Assembly: GCA_964592425.1 (NCBI GenBank)
Contig: CAZQCG010000011.1
Span: forward strand, 62,001-126,000
DNA length: 64,000 nt
Direction: 5' to 3'
DNA from: Viridilinea sp964592425
GTDB lineage: Bacteria; Chloroflexota; Chloroflexia; Chloroflexales; Chloroflexaceae
A program made the position numbers and the translations under genes. The notes under the pieces were generated by a model. It did not search any database, had not been told where the DNA came from, and saw only the letters and a list, made by a program, of their open reading frames with translations. This document shows, piece after piece, positions 24,275 through 32,258 of the stretch. Numbering within the stretch: position 1 is the stretch's first letter; each line of letters begins with the position of its first letter.

Positions 24275-24352
24275 TCAGGCAGAACGCAGCAGCCGAGCCA
24301 TATGTAGGCTGGTAAACCAATAAGCAAAACTGCGGCTGCGGCTAAAGAGCAT
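24275..24352 (-). CDS. Leader peptide of the aroH-aroF operon (25 aa)
   Basis: Short open frame starting at ATG 24352 with AGGAA about nine bases before it. The peptide begins MLFSRSRS and then reads FAYWF before a basic tail (TSLHMARLLRSA). Codons 9-13 therefore cover Phe, Tyr, Trp and Phe, all three aromatic end products, in front of a terminator-like hairpin and two aromatic-pathway genes. This is the layout of ribosome-mediated transcription attenuation. A 7-bp pairing between codons 5-7 (GCAGCCG) and codons 20-22 (CGGCTGC) could be the early pause hairpin. I could not find a strong antiterminator pairing by eye. Confidence 0.75.
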   Translation of the reverse strand: MLFSRSRSFAYWFTSLHMARLLRSA

Positions 24353-24389
24353 CGGTAGACGTTCCTGAGGCAAATTCAAACTCGGCGCG

Positions 24390-24418
24390 ACTATACCACA
24401 CTCATTGCCTGGCGTCAA
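24390..24418 (-). promoter_or_regulatory. Promoter of the aro attenuator-aroH-aroF transcript
   Basis: TTGACG (24413-24418) and TATAGT (24390-24395) on the minus strand with a 17-bp spacer and a TG just before the -10. Start predicted near 24383, about 30 nt before the leader-peptide ATG. Confidence 0.8.
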
Positions 24419-24460
24419 GGCAAGCCTAGGGGCAGTGGCAAAAACGTAGCAGTCCTCGCC

Positions 24461-24907
24461 TCAAGTGCCCACTTTGGGTTGGGGATCTGACTGTGAACCA
24501 AGGGCTGAGAGGCCATTGCGCACGCTGGTGACAAGCTTAGTCAGCCGGTCATCCAGCTCTTCCAGCACCTGACGGGCATACTCATCAGCACCAGCCCGTA
24601 CCTGGATCGCCTCTTGCTCAGCCGCATGCAACAGGCGCACCCGCTCACTCTCAATCGCCGCCATCAAGCCACGCTCTTCGAGCACCTGCTGCAAGCGTGC
24701 CTCTGCTTCAGCAATCAGGCGTTCCTGCTCCTGGACAATCCGCCGGGCACGCTTCTGCTCCTCAGGGATTGCCACCCGCATCCGATCAATCAACTCAAGC
24801 ATGCGCTCTTCGTCAACCAGCAATCTGCCGATGAACGGCACACGCCGACCTTCGGCCAGCACATCTTCCAGCTTATCGATCAAATCATCAAGCTCGATGG
24901 CTGTCAC
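24461..24907 (-). CDS. Coiled-coil protein of unknown function
   Basis: I do not recognise a named family. The 148-residue product starts MTAIELDDLIDKLEDVLAEG and contains a conserved-looking segment VPFIGRLLVDEERMLELIDR, then an almost continuous charged helix (about 50-130, ARRIVQEQERLIAEAEARLQ and so on) resembling the stalk of F-type ATPase subunit b or DivIVA-like proteins. No membrane segment is present. Its first bases overlap the coaD stop by four (ATGA type), so it is co-translated with coaD. The coaD/coiled-coil pairing suggests a housekeeping role; a specific one cannot be given. Confidence 0.75.
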   Translation of the reverse strand: MTAIELDDLIDKLEDVLAEGRRVPFIGRLLVDEERMLELIDRMRVAIPEEQKRARRIVQEQERLIAEAEARLQQVLEERGLMAAIESERVRLLHAAEQEAIQVRAGADEYARQVLEELDDRLTKLVTSVRNGLSALGSQSDPQPKVGT

Positions 24908-25395
24908 CCCCTTTGTGCAAACTTCCGGCGTAGCGCCTCAATGATATGTGGCGGAACAAACTCTTCCGGCTCGCGCCCAAGCCCGGCAATCTCACGCACG
25001 GCACTGGAGCTGATATGGGCAAAGCGCCGGCTGGCCATCAAAACCACCACCTCGATCGCGGGGTCGAGGGCCTGGTTGAGCTGCGACATATTGTACTCAA
25101 GCTCAAAGTCACTGACCGTCCGCAGCCCACGCACCAGGGCGACGGCCCCAACTTGATGCGCAAAATCAACCGTCAGCCCACTATACGGAGTCACCTCAAC
25201 CTGCGGCAGATCCTTGATCGCCTCCTGGATCAGCGTCACGCGCTCATCTGTGGTGAAGAGCAAGTTCTTCTTCGGCTGATCGAAGACAGCCAGGATAACC
25301 CGGTCGAAGATGCGTGTTGCCCGCACCGCAATATCCAGGTGGGCATAGGTTACCGGGTCGAAACTACCGGGGTAGAGCGCAATCGGCATAGTCAC
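24904..25395 (-). CDS. coaD: Phosphopantetheine adenylyltransferase
   Basis: Transfers AMP from ATP to 4'-phosphopantetheine, the penultimate step of coenzyme A synthesis. The 163-residue protein starts MTMPIALYPGSFDPVTYAHL; the T/N-x-G-H nucleotidyltransferase motif reads TYAHL here, with the His retained and Gly replaced by Ala. The second motif, HISSSAVREIAGLG (ISSS-x-R), is intact. An ATG two codons later is an alternative start. It lies between rsmD (gap 21) and the coiled-coil gene (4-base overlap). Confidence 0.95.
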   Translation of the reverse strand: MTMPIALYPGSFDPVTYAHLDIAVRATRIFDRVILAVFDQPKKNLLFTTDERVTLIQEAIKDLPQVEVTPYSGLTVDFAHQVGAVALVRGLRTVSDFELEYNMSQLNQALDPAIEVVVLMASRRFAHISSSAVREIAGLGREPEEFVPPHIIEALRRKFAQRG

Positions 25396-25416
25396 TCACT
25401 TTGCAGGGCGAGGCAT

Positions 25417-25998
25417 TTAGCTCAGATCGCCAGTTGCGGCCGCTGCAGCATCAAGTTCATAGATTGAGAAGCAGGAGTCGCCAAGACGACGAAACTTGAT
25501 CCGGGTCAGCTCAGGGTAAGCATCGGCCAGGATGACCCGTGGCGAATGGCCGACAATCAACAGACTGCCGGGCCGTCCTAACCGACTGGTAACCACCAGC
25601 GTGATCGTACGCTCGATAGCCGGATCGGCATAGGGTGGATCCATCATCACATAGTCATAGCCAACCGCGTCATGTCGCCGTTGCAGAAAACGCTCCACCG
25701 GGCTGATATAGACGTGACCCTGCGCTTCAAAGCCGGTATGGCGCAGGTTCTCCCGAATAAACGTACAGACATGGGCACTCTGTTCAACGAAATCGGCCTC
25801 AGCCGCGCCGCGTGACAGAAACTCGATCCCGACTGAGCCGGTTCCGGCATAGAGATCAAGCACCCGCCCACGGATCGGGCCATAGCCTTCAAGCACCGAG
25901 AAGAGGGCCTCCTTCACCCGATCGATCATCGGGCGCGTGCCGAGACCCTTTGGGGCCTTAAGTCGGTGCCCTTTGGCCCGCCCGGTAATCACACGCAT
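25417..25998 (-). CDS. rsmD: 16S rRNA (guanine-966-N2)-methyltransferase
   Basis: Methylates G966 of 16S rRNA on assembled 30S particles. The 193-residue protein has the RsmD opening RVITGRAKGHRLKAPKGLG and TRPMIDRVKEALFSVL, the SAM-binding VLDLYAGTGSVGIEFLSRGA and the catalytic VMMDPPYADPA (DPPY). An extended -10 at 26027-26035 gives a leader of about 22 nt. The rsmD-coaD order is common in bacteria, supporting both assignments. Confidence 0.95.
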   Translation of the reverse strand: MRVITGRAKGHRLKAPKGLGTRPMIDRVKEALFSVLEGYGPIRGRVLDLYAGTGSVGIEFLSRGAAEADFVEQSAHVCTFIRENLRHTGFEAQGHVYISPVERFLQRRHDAVGYDYVMMDPPYADPAIERTITLVVTSRLGRPGSLLIVGHSPRVILADAYPELTRIKFRRLGDSCFSIYELDAAAAATGDLS

Positions 25999-26026
25999 GG
26001 GAATGCTCGTTCACAGATCATTGTTT

Positions 26027-26035
26027 ATTGTAGCA
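26027..26035 (-). promoter_or_regulatory. Extended -10 promoter element of rsmD
   Basis: TGCTACAAT on the minus strand, start predicted about 22 nt before the rsmD ATG. No clear -35. Confidence 0.5.
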
Positions 26036-26068
26036 CATCCGCCCCGGCTAAACGATCGTTTATATGAC

Positions 26069-26101
26069 AACGCTCCTCTCGACAATTGCGAAAGGAGCGT
26101 T
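26069..26101 (-). terminator. Terminator-like hairpin at the end of the ribosomal block
   Basis: Perfect 9-bp arms AACGCTCCT (26069-26077) and AGGAGCGTT (26093-26101). It lies downstream of rpsI, the last gene of the 23-kb minus-strand translation block, and upstream of the rsmD promoter. No long T-run follows. Confidence 0.5.
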
Positions 26102-26116
26102 CAATTGCGCGAAGGC

Positions 26117-26184
26117 CCTGCGCTTTGCGCAGGCTAAACCAGGACTGGCTGGGAGACCTCACAGATAACAAACCTCTGAGGTCT
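26117..26184. other. Two further hairpins between rpsI and rsmD
   Basis: CCTGCGC-TTT-GCGCAGG (26117-26133) is a perfect 7-bp hairpin. AGACCTCA (26154-26161) with TGAGGTCT (26177-26184) is a perfect 8-bp inverted repeat. With 26069-26101 they make three consecutive structures in a 230-base gap, probably reinforcing termination. Confidence 0.4.
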
Positions 26185-26230
26185 GGCGCAGGTAACAGCG
26201 TGACTTCTGCGGTGTTGCCTGAAACCTTGT

Positions 26231-26629
26231 CTAGCGCTTGGTATACTGAGGTGCCTTGCGGGCGCGCTTGAGACCAGGCTTCTTGCGCTCCTTCATACGC
26301 GGATCGCGGGTAAGAAAACCCGCCTGTTTAAGGGTGGGGCGCAGGGCCGGATCATAGTCAAGCAGGGCGCGCGCCACACCATGACGCACCGCGCCAGCCT
26401 GGCTATGGACACCACCGCCACGCACCTTCACCACCACATTCAGGCTATCGAGATTGTTACTCAGGCGCAGCGGCGCACGAATCTCCGCCTGCAACAGGTC
26501 ACGCGGGCCGAAGTAAGCCTCCGGCTTTTTGCCATTGACGCTAAAATCCCCATTCCCGGGAATCAGGCGCACCCGCGCAACAGCGGTCTTCCGCCGGCCC
26601 GTGCCCTGGTAGTAGCGCTTTGTCTCCAT
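26231..26629 (-). CDS. rpsI: 30S ribosomal protein S9
   Basis: uS9 of the small subunit head, 132 residues. It opens RYYQGTGRRKTAVARVRL and has GGGVHSQAGAVRHGVARAL. The basic tail ends in QYTKR, the extension that touches P-site tRNA. It follows rplM by 41 bases, the universal rplM-rpsI pair, and is the last gene of the block. Confidence 0.98.
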   Translation of the reverse strand: METKRYYQGTGRRKTAVARVRLIPGNGDFSVNGKKPEAYFGPRDLLQAEIRAPLRLSNNLDSLNVVVKVRGGGVHSQAGAVRHGVARALLDYDPALRPTLKQAGFLTRDPRMKERKKPGLKRARKAPQYTKR

Positions 26630-26670
26630 GCTCTCAGATCTCCTTGATCAGCACCGTGTGGGCACGGCAG

Positions 26671-27132
26671 TCAGGCTGACTTCTGGTCAGTCGTCGTCGG
26701 GTAGGGCGGCGTCCAGGGCCGGGGCTGCTGGGCGGCATGTGGGTGATTCGGGCCAGCATAGATGCGCAGCTTGATTATCAGGCGGCGACCGATGCGGTTC
26801 TTCGGCAGCATACCCTTGACAGCATTGCGCAGAATGCGATCAGGGTGCTTCGCCAGCATCATACGGTAGGGGATGGTCTTGAGTCCACCCGGGTAGCCGC
26901 TATGGCGGTAGTAGACCTTCTGATCGGCCTTCTTACCCATGATGCGGATCTTCTCACAGTTGACCACCACCACAAAGTCACCACCGTCAATCGACGGGGT
27001 ATAGGTCGGCTTATGCTTCCCGCGCAACAAGATGGCAATCTGCGTTGCCAGGCGCCCAAGGGCCTGGTTGGTCGCGTCAACTACCAGCCAGTCGCGCTGG
27101 ATCTCAGCAGGTTTTTGATGATACGTCTTCAC
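26671..27132 (-). CDS. rplM: 50S ribosomal protein L13
   Basis: uL13, an early-assembly protein of the large subunit, 153 residues against about 142 usually; the extra residues form a Pro/Thr-rich C-terminal tail (PYPTTTDQKSA) beyond the conserved HPHAAQQP. Family features include DWLVVDATNQALGRLATQIA and MLPKNRIGRRL. It starts 18 bases after the truA stop. Confidence 0.98.
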   Translation of the reverse strand: MKTYHQKPAEIQRDWLVVDATNQALGRLATQIAILLRGKHKPTYTPSIDGGDFVVVVNCEKIRIMGKKADQKVYYRHSGYPGGLKTIPYRMMLAKHPDRILRNAVKGMLPKNRIGRRLIIKLRIYAGPNHPHAAQQPRPWTPPYPTTTDQKSA

Positions 27133-27150
27133 AATACTCTCCCTTAGAAA

Positions 27151-27939
27151 CTATGCCCGCTCACCATCCCAGCGCAGCAGATCGGGCGGGTAGTGTACCG
27201 CCGTCAGCGTCAGCCCATGTGCCGCCGCAGTCGGGCCAGCCGCCTTGCGGTCACGGCGCTCAAGCACCTGGCGCAGACCCTCTACCGTCATCCGTCCTCG
27301 CCCGACCAGCAGCACCGTGCCGACGATCACCCGCACCATATGCTGAAGGAAGGCATTGGCCGCCAATTCAATTGTGATCAGCCGTCGTCCTAACACCTCA
27401 AGCGCCCCCAACCGGGCAAGATAGACCGTTCGCACCGTACTCTTCTGATCCGCTGATGGTGCCGTAAAGGCTGCAAAATCGTGTGTACCTTCGAGGAGCG
27501 GCAGCGCCGCAGCCATCGCGGCGAGATCCAGCTGAGCTTCCACCGCCAGCGCCAGGTGGCGCAAGGTGGGCAAGGCCACCGGCCCACCATCGATCAAGTA
27601 ACGATACTCACGTCTGATCGCGCTATGACGCGCATGAAAATCGAAATCAACTTCACGAACTGCCCGCACACGCACATCATCGGGCAGCAGAGCGTTCATC
27701 CCACGCACCAGGGTGGTCAGACTATGGCGCGTTGCCGTCCGAAGATTGGCCACCTGCGCCTCGGCATGCACACCAGCATCAGTGCGCCCTGCCAGGGTCA
27801 TCCGTCGTCGCTCCTGGGTCAGGCTCTCCCAGGCTTCTTCCAGGGCAGCCTGCACCGAACGGCCCTGGTGCTGACTCTGCCACTGTGACCCACTGAAGTC
27901 CGTTCCATCGTAGGCGAGCAGCAGCGCGATGTTGCGCAT
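27151..27939 (-). CDS. truA: tRNA pseudouridine(38-40) synthase
   Basis: Converts uridines 38-40 of the tRNA anticodon arm to pseudouridine. The 262-residue protein has the TruA opening IALLLAYDGTDFSGSQWQSQ and the catalytic Asp in LAGRTDAGVHAEAQ, with FLQHMVRVIVGTVLLVGRG near the C-terminus. It lies between rplQ (8-base gap) and rplM, the common Firmicute/Chloroflexota position. Confidence 0.97.
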   Translation of the reverse strand: MRNIALLLAYDGTDFSGSQWQSQHQGRSVQAALEEAWESLTQERRRMTLAGRTDAGVHAEAQVANLRTATRHSLTTLVRGMNALLPDDVRVRAVREVDFDFHARHSAIRREYRYLIDGGPVALPTLRHLALAVEAQLDLAAMAAALPLLEGTHDFAAFTAPSADQKSTVRTVYLARLGALEVLGRRLITIELAANAFLQHMVRVIVGTVLLVGRGRMTVEGLRQVLERRDRKAAGPTAAAHGLTLTAVHYPPDLLRWDGERA

Positions 27940-27947
27940 AGAAGCAA

Positions 27948-28298
27948 CTACACCAGTTCAAGCACCACCATCTCGGCACCGTCACCAAGGCGCGGGCCAA
28001 GTTTGGTAATGCGTGTATAACCACCGTTACGCCCACTGTACTGCTCCGGCGCAAAGGTGAAGAGCTGACGCATCGCCGTTTTGCTCGACAACTTCGAGAG
28101 GGCCATGCGCCGGGTGTGCGGTGTATCCTCACGGGCAAGTGTGATCAACTTCTCCATCTCGGGCTGCACGGCCTTGGCCTTAGCGATGGTCGTCGTGATC
28201 TTGCGATGCTCGATCAGGGCAATCATCAAGTTACGGTAGAGGGCCTTGCGGTGCTCATACGAGCGGCCCAGGAGTTTACCGGCATGGCGGTGTCGCAT
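27948..28298 (-). CDS. rplQ: 50S ribosomal protein L17
   Basis: bL17 of the large subunit near the exit tunnel, 116 residues. Opens MRHRHAGKLLGRSYEHRKAL, with LIEHRKITTTIAKAKAV and a C-terminal GYTRITKLGPRLGDGAEMVV. Follows rpoA after 95 bases, completing the alpha-operon set. Confidence 0.98.
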   Translation of the reverse strand: MRHRHAGKLLGRSYEHRKALYRNLMIALIEHRKITTTIAKAKAVQPEMEKLITLAREDTPHTRRMALSKLSSKTAMRQLFTFAPEQYSGRNGGYTRITKLGPRLGDGAEMVVLELV

Positions 28299-28393
28299 GG
28301 TCTTCTATCCTCACTGTGGTAGGGCCAGGATGTATGCCCGTCCGGCAGACACATCCACAGCCGCCCAGGCATCAAACAAAGCCTGCCAAAACC

Positions 28394-29347
28394 TCATTCG
28401 CTATTGAGCAGGATTGCGGAGCGCGGAATATAACCTCGCTCAATCAAGCGGTCACGGATCTCTTCCATCGACTTCTGGCCCAGGTTACGCACCGAGAGCA
28501 GGGCCTTCTCATCCATCTGCAACACCTGGCCTACCCTGGTAATATCGGCACGTTTGAGGCAGTTATAGGTGCGGGTGGAGAGATCGAGCTCCTCAATTGC
28601 CGTATCGTAGACATCAGCCGGAATGGTCAGGCCCGTTGGGGTCGGTGTCTCATCCGGCTCAAAGGCTACCCGATTGAAATCGGCCACCGTCTGACTATAC
28701 TGTACCAGCACCTTGGCCGCATAACTCAAGGCATCACCCGGCTTGATCGTGCCATCGGTCCAGACCTCCAGTAACAGGCGGTCAAAGTCGGTGGCCTGGC
28801 CGATCCGTGTATTCTCAACGGTGTACTGAACACGCGGCACCGGGGTAAAAATCGCATCAACCGGCAGTTCACCGAGGGGGATTATCTCGCGTTGGTCGGC
28901 AGCCTGGTAGCCACGCCCACGCTCGATAGTCAACTCGATCTCCAGCCGGGCATCATCAGAATCGAGCGTACAGAGATAATAATCCGGATTGACTAACTCA
29001 ACCCCGGCGGGTAGCGCAAGCGCCTGGGCGGTGACCACCCCTGCGCCGTGACGAGTCAGGTGAGCCTTCACCGGGCGCTCCGAGGAAGAGCGCACACGCA
29101 CACCTTTCAGATTAAGGATCAACTCCGTTACATCTTCTCTTACACCCTCGATCGTTGTAAACTCTTCATAAACCCCTTCGATCTTCAGCCTGGTAATCGC
29201 AGATCCAGGGATCGAAGAGAGCAATACGCGCCGGATCGCATTCCCCAGCGTATGGCCGTAGCCCGGGTCGAGGGGCTCGATCTTAAAGCGCCCGTAATGC
29301 TCGGCCGCCCGCACCACCTCGATCTTGGGCATGGCGATGTCAAGCAC
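28394..29347 (-). CDS. rpoA: RNA polymerase subunit alpha
   Basis: Scaffold subunit of RNA polymerase. I choose GTG 29347 because AAGGAGG lies six bases before it; the product VLDIAMPKIEVVR... then has 317 residues. The N-terminal dimerisation domain includes GYGHTLGNAIRRVLLSSIPG. The C-terminal domain (about 240-317) includes LDLSTRTYNCLKRADITRVG and LSVRNLGQKSMEEIRDRL, the helices that bind UP elements and activators, both intact. The frame extends upstream to 29401 without support. Confidence 0.97.
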   Translation of the reverse strand: MLDIAMPKIEVVRAAEHYGRFKIEPLDPGYGHTLGNAIRRVLLSSIPGSAITRLKIEGVYEEFTTIEGVREDVTELILNLKGVRVRSSSERPVKAHLTRHGAGVVTAQALALPAGVELVNPDYYLCTLDSDDARLEIELTIERGRGYQAADQREIIPLGELPVDAIFTPVPRVQYTVENTRIGQATDFDRLLLEVWTDGTIKPGDALSYAAKVLVQYSQTVADFNRVAFEPDETPTPTGLTIPADVYDTAIEELDLSTRTYNCLKRADITRVGQVLQMDEKALLSVRNLGQKSMEEIRDRLIERGYIPRSAILLNSE

Positions 29348-29443
29348 GTCACGCCTCCTTACCCTATCGGTCACAGACACCCACCCAGAGGGCGCAGACA
29401 ACTATTGATCCACGCCCCGCCGGGTGAGCGCCTGGGAGCAGCG

Positions 29444-30064
29444 CTAGCGGCTATAAAATTCGACGATCAGCTGCTCGTTGATCCCGGCCTCGGCATCTTC
29501 ACGGCGGGGCAAAGCCACCACCGTACCAGCCAGATCGGTAGGCACCAGGCGCAACCACTCGGGCGCACGGTACTTGTTCAACTCACCGCTATCGACCAGA
29601 TTCTTAAAATAGGTGCGGCGGCGGCTTTCGGGACGCACGCTAATCACCTGACCAACCTTGAGCGTATAGGAAGGGATATTGGTCTTGCGCCCATCGACCA
29701 TAATATGGCCGTGGTTTACCAACTGGCGCGCCTGGGCGCGCGTGGTGGCCAGGCCAAGGCGATAGACCGCATTATCCAGCCGGCGCTCAAGCAGGCTCAG
29801 CAGATATTCGCCAGTGACCCCACTACGGCGGGCGGCCTGCTCGAAGGTGCGGCGGAACTGGCGCTCAAGCACACCATAGATATATTTCGCCTTCTGCTTC
29901 TCAAGCAACTGCAGGCCGTAGTCAGAAACCTGGCGCCGACGGGCCGTAGGGCCATGCTGACCAGGGGGAAAGGAGCGCTTCTGCAGAATGCGCGTGCCCT
30001 TCTCAGTGATGCCAATACCCAGGCGGCGGCTGACTTTGCCGACCGGGCCAGTATATCGAGCCAT
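29444..30064 (-). CDS. rpsD: 30S ribosomal protein S4
   Basis: uS4, a primary 16S rRNA binder, 206 residues. It lacks the zinc-binding Cys cluster (C- form) and has an S4 RNA-binding domain with RRLDNAVYRLGLATTRAQAR and VNHGHIMVDGRKTNIPSY. A 143-base upstream gap holds a strong hairpin and may be an S4 autoregulatory leader. Confidence 0.98.
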   Translation of the reverse strand: MARYTGPVGKVSRRLGIGITEKGTRILQKRSFPPGQHGPTARRRQVSDYGLQLLEKQKAKYIYGVLERQFRRTFEQAARRSGVTGEYLLSLLERRLDNAVYRLGLATTRAQARQLVNHGHIMVDGRKTNIPSYTLKVGQVISVRPESRRRTYFKNLVDSGELNKYRAPEWLRLVPTDLAGTVVALPRREDAEAGINEQLIVEFYSR

Positions 30065-30132
30065 AAGCCTCTAGGTTCCTCTCTTGATCGTACCCATAAC
30101 GAGATGGTCACTCTCTATCACGCGGGGGGCGC

Positions 30133-30147
30133 CAGGGTCGAACCCTG
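30133..30147 (-). other. Hairpin in the rpsD leader
   Basis: CAGGGT-CGA-ACCCTG, a perfect 6-bp stem, adjoining a second short pairing GCGG/CCGC (to about 30160). It lies in the gap between rpsK and rpsD, where S4-binding leaders occur in other bacteria. It superficially resembles a tRNA T-arm, but no tRNA can be folded around it. Confidence 0.35.
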
Positions 30148-30207
30148 CGGTACCATCCGCGGTCATCTCGCCGTAAAGAACTGGTATCAACATAAGTAAC
30201 CGGCCCC

Positions 30208-30621
30208 TCAGACCCGCCGCCGCTTGGGTGGGCGACAGCCATTGTGGGGGATCGGCGTCACATCAGTAATTGAACTCACCTGCAGCCCCGCCGACTGTAG
30301 TGAGCGAATAGCCGCTTCACGACCCGAACCGGGGCCTTTGACAAAGACCTCAAGCGAGCGCATCCCGTTCTCCATAGCCTTGCGGGCGGCGCTATCAGCG
30401 GTCATCTGGGCTGCATAGGGCGTACTCTTGCGCGAGCCCTTAAAGCCGGACTGGCCAGCACTGGCCCAGCAGATCACCGCACCCTGGGGATCGGTAATTG
30501 TCACAATCGTATTGTTAAAGGTGCTCAGCACATGGGCCTGACCACGCGGCACATTCTTGCGCTCGCGCCGCTTGCCACGCTGCCGAGTAGTCGCTCCGCC
30601 CTTCTGTCCCTTTGGGGGCAT
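30208..30621 (-). CDS. rpsK: 30S ribosomal protein S11
   Basis: uS11 of the 30S platform, 137 residues. A basic N-terminal tail (KGGATTRQRGKRRERKN) precedes the core GQAHVLSTFNNTIVTITDPQ and SAGQSGFKGSRKSTPYAAQM. It ends ITDVTPIPHNGCRPPKRRRV, the standard C-terminus. Confidence 0.98.
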   Translation of the reverse strand: MPPKGQKGGATTRQRGKRRERKNVPRGQAHVLSTFNNTIVTITDPQGAVICWASAGQSGFKGSRKSTPYAAQMTADSAARKAMENGMRSLEVFVKGPGSGREAAIRSLQSAGLQVSSITDVTPIPHNGCRPPKRRRV

Positions 30622-30662
30622 GCCTTCTTCTCCTTAGACAAAGCTCACCACGGGAGCTTAGG

Positions 30663-31043
30663 TTACTTCTTAGCCTTCTTCTTAATCCCAATTGCCTGAC
30701 CCTTGCGGCCACGGCGGGTGCGGGCATTGGTGCGCGTACGCTGGCCACGCACAGGCATACCACGACGATGGCGCAAGCCACGGTAGCAGCCGATATCCAT
30801 CAGCCGCTTGATGTTCAGTTGCACCTCACGGCGCAGATCGCCCTCAACCCGATACTCACGGTCTACGACCTCACGGATACGTCCGACCTCTTCTTCGGTC
30901 AGATCCCGCACCCGTGCCTCAGGATTAACGTGGGCCTTACGCAGAATATCTGCGCCGTTCGAGCGCCCGATCCCATAGATGTAGGTAATCGAGATACCCA
31001 CCTTCTTGTTGCGGGGAATATCAACCCCGGCGATACGTGCCAT
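30663..31043 (-). CDS. rpsM: 30S ribosomal protein S13
   Basis: uS13 of the 30S head, contacting L5 and P-site tRNA. I start at ATG 31043 (MARIAGVDIPRNKKVG), which follows GAGGAGCCTC; the frame extends upstream without support. 126 residues, with ITYIYGIGRSNG, RGLRHRRGMPVRGQRT and a Lys-rich tail. Confidence 0.98.
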   Translation of the reverse strand: MARIAGVDIPRNKKVGISITYIYGIGRSNGADILRKAHVNPEARVRDLTEEEVGRIREVVDREYRVEGDLRREVQLNIKRLMDIGCYRGLRHRRGMPVRGQRTRTNARTRRGRKGQAIGIKKKAKK

Positions 31044-31171
31044 GAGGCTCCTCATCGTCTCTGAGCGCAGCGCTTGCAAAACCCGGGCCGCGCTAGGTCA
31101 CACCACCAGACGTCTACCACTACCGCAGGGCAAACATGGCCACCCTCCGGCGGCACCAACCAAGTTCGATC

Positions 31172-31288
31172 TCAACCCTGACGCTGCTTATGCTTGGGCG
31201 TGCGCGAGCAGATCACACGGATCACACCTTTGCGCTTGATCACCTTGCAATATTCACAGCGAGGCTTGACAGAAGCACGAACTTTCAC
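31172..31288 (-). CDS. rpmJ: 50S ribosomal protein L36
   Basis: bL36, the smallest large-subunit protein, 38 residues. Starts at GTG 31288 four bases after GGGGGAGGATATT. The sequence VKVRASVKPRCEYCKVIKRK, then a third Cys and a His in ICSRTPKHKQRQG, keeps the full zinc-binding set C-C-C-H (the C+ form). It lies between infA (66-base gap) and rpsM, its usual place. Confidence 0.97.
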   Translation of the reverse strand: MKVRASVKPRCEYCKVIKRKGVIRVICSRTPKHKQRQG

Positions 31289-31354
31289 AATATCCTCCCC
31301 CGGCAAATGACTGCCAGTGCAGCGCCGAAAAGAGCCAAAACCCATATGCGGCGT

Positions 31355-31576
31355 CTACTTATAACGATAGGTTATCCGTCCGCGGGTCAGATCATACGGC
31401 GAGAGCTCGACCAGCACACGATCACCCTTCAAAATACGAATATAGTTCATACGCATCTTGCCTGAGATGTGGGCGAGCACTTCATGCCCGTTTTCGAGTT
31501 CTACCCGGAACATTGCATTGGGCAACGGCTCCGTGATAGTACCCTCCATCTCAATCACATCCTTCTTTTTCGACAT
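31355..31576 (-). CDS. infA: Translation initiation factor IF-1
   Basis: Binds the 30S A site during initiation. 73 residues with the OB-fold sequence VIEMEGTITEPLPNAMFRVE and GKMRMNYIRILKGDRVLVEL, ending LTRGRITYRYK. It begins one base after the adk stop, so translation is probably coupled. Confidence 0.98.
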   Translation of the reverse strand: MSKKKDVIEMEGTITEPLPNAMFRVELENGHEVLAHISGKMRMNYIRILKGDRVLVELSPYDLTRGRITYRYK

Positions 31577-31577
31577 A

Positions 31578-32258
31578 TCACTCCTTCGGCCTGGACGACG
31601 GTGCCAGATACTTACCTAAGGCACGCAGCATCACCTCAGTCACCCAGGTAATTTCACGCTGACCGTCAACCTCATGCAAAATGCCTTGCAGGCGGTAGTG
31701 CTCGATCAGTGGCATAGTCTGCGCGAAGTAGACATCCAGCCGGTGCTGGGCCGTCTCCATCGAGTCATCACTACGTTGATAGAGCTTGCCGCCGCAGGCA
31801 TCACAAATCCCCGGCCGATGGGACGGGAAATAATAGATATTATACGTCGCTGCGCATGTTTTGCAAGTCTGCCGGCCAGCGATTCGGCGCAACAAGACCT
31901 CATTCGGCACACGCAGATAGAGCACGGCATCGATCTTACTCTGATGTTCCGCCATTGATGCTTCAAGCGCAACCGCCTGATCGCGGGTACGCGGAAAGCC
32001 GTCGAAGATCACGCCTGCGGCACAGTCAGGAGCCTGAATGCGCTCGAGAATCATGTTGATCACAACTGCGTCAGGCACCAGTTCGCCACGATCCATATAA
32101 GACTTGGCCAGCATGCCCAACTCAGTGCCTTCACGAAGCGCCGCCCGAAAGAGATCGCCGCTCGCCACATGGGAGAGCGAAGTTCGCTCGGCAAGCGTCT
32201 TCGCCTGCGTACCCTTCCCCGCTCCCGGAGGTCCAAGCAAGATAACGTTGGTAGTCAT
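31578..32258 (-). CDS. adk: Adenylate kinase (zinc-type LID)
   Basis: Interconverts AMP plus ATP with two ADP. From ATG 32258 (MTTNVILLGPPGAGKGTQAK) the product has 226 residues; the frame extends upstream to 32291 without support. The P-loop GPPGAGKG and FDGFPRTRDQ are intact. The LID carries two Cys pairs, CKTC and CDAC, the zinc-binding form found in Gram-positive-type enzymes, and is followed by LYQRSDDS. A 170-base gap separates it from secY. The usual neighbour map (methionine aminopeptidase) is absent. Confidence 0.97.
   Translation of the reverse strand: MTTNVILLGPPGAGKGTQAKTLAERTSLSHVASGDLFRAALREGTELGMLAKSYMDRGELVPDAVVINMILERIQAPDCAAGVIFDGFPRTRDQAVALEASMAEHQSKIDAVLYLRVPNEVLLRRIAGRQTCKTCAATYNIYYFPSHRPGICDACGGKLYQRSDDSMETAQHRLDVYFAQTMPLIEHYRLQGILHEVDGQREITWVTEVMLRALGKYLAPSSRPKE

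Noticed and set aside
30121..30165. T-arm-like GGGTTCGACCC before rpsD
   Set aside because: Loop of 3-5 bases rather than 7 and no surrounding cloverleaf; treated as leader structure.
29048..30199. 383-codon plus-strand open frame opposite rpoA and rpsD
   Set aside because: Antisense to two essential genes; composition typical of a shadow.
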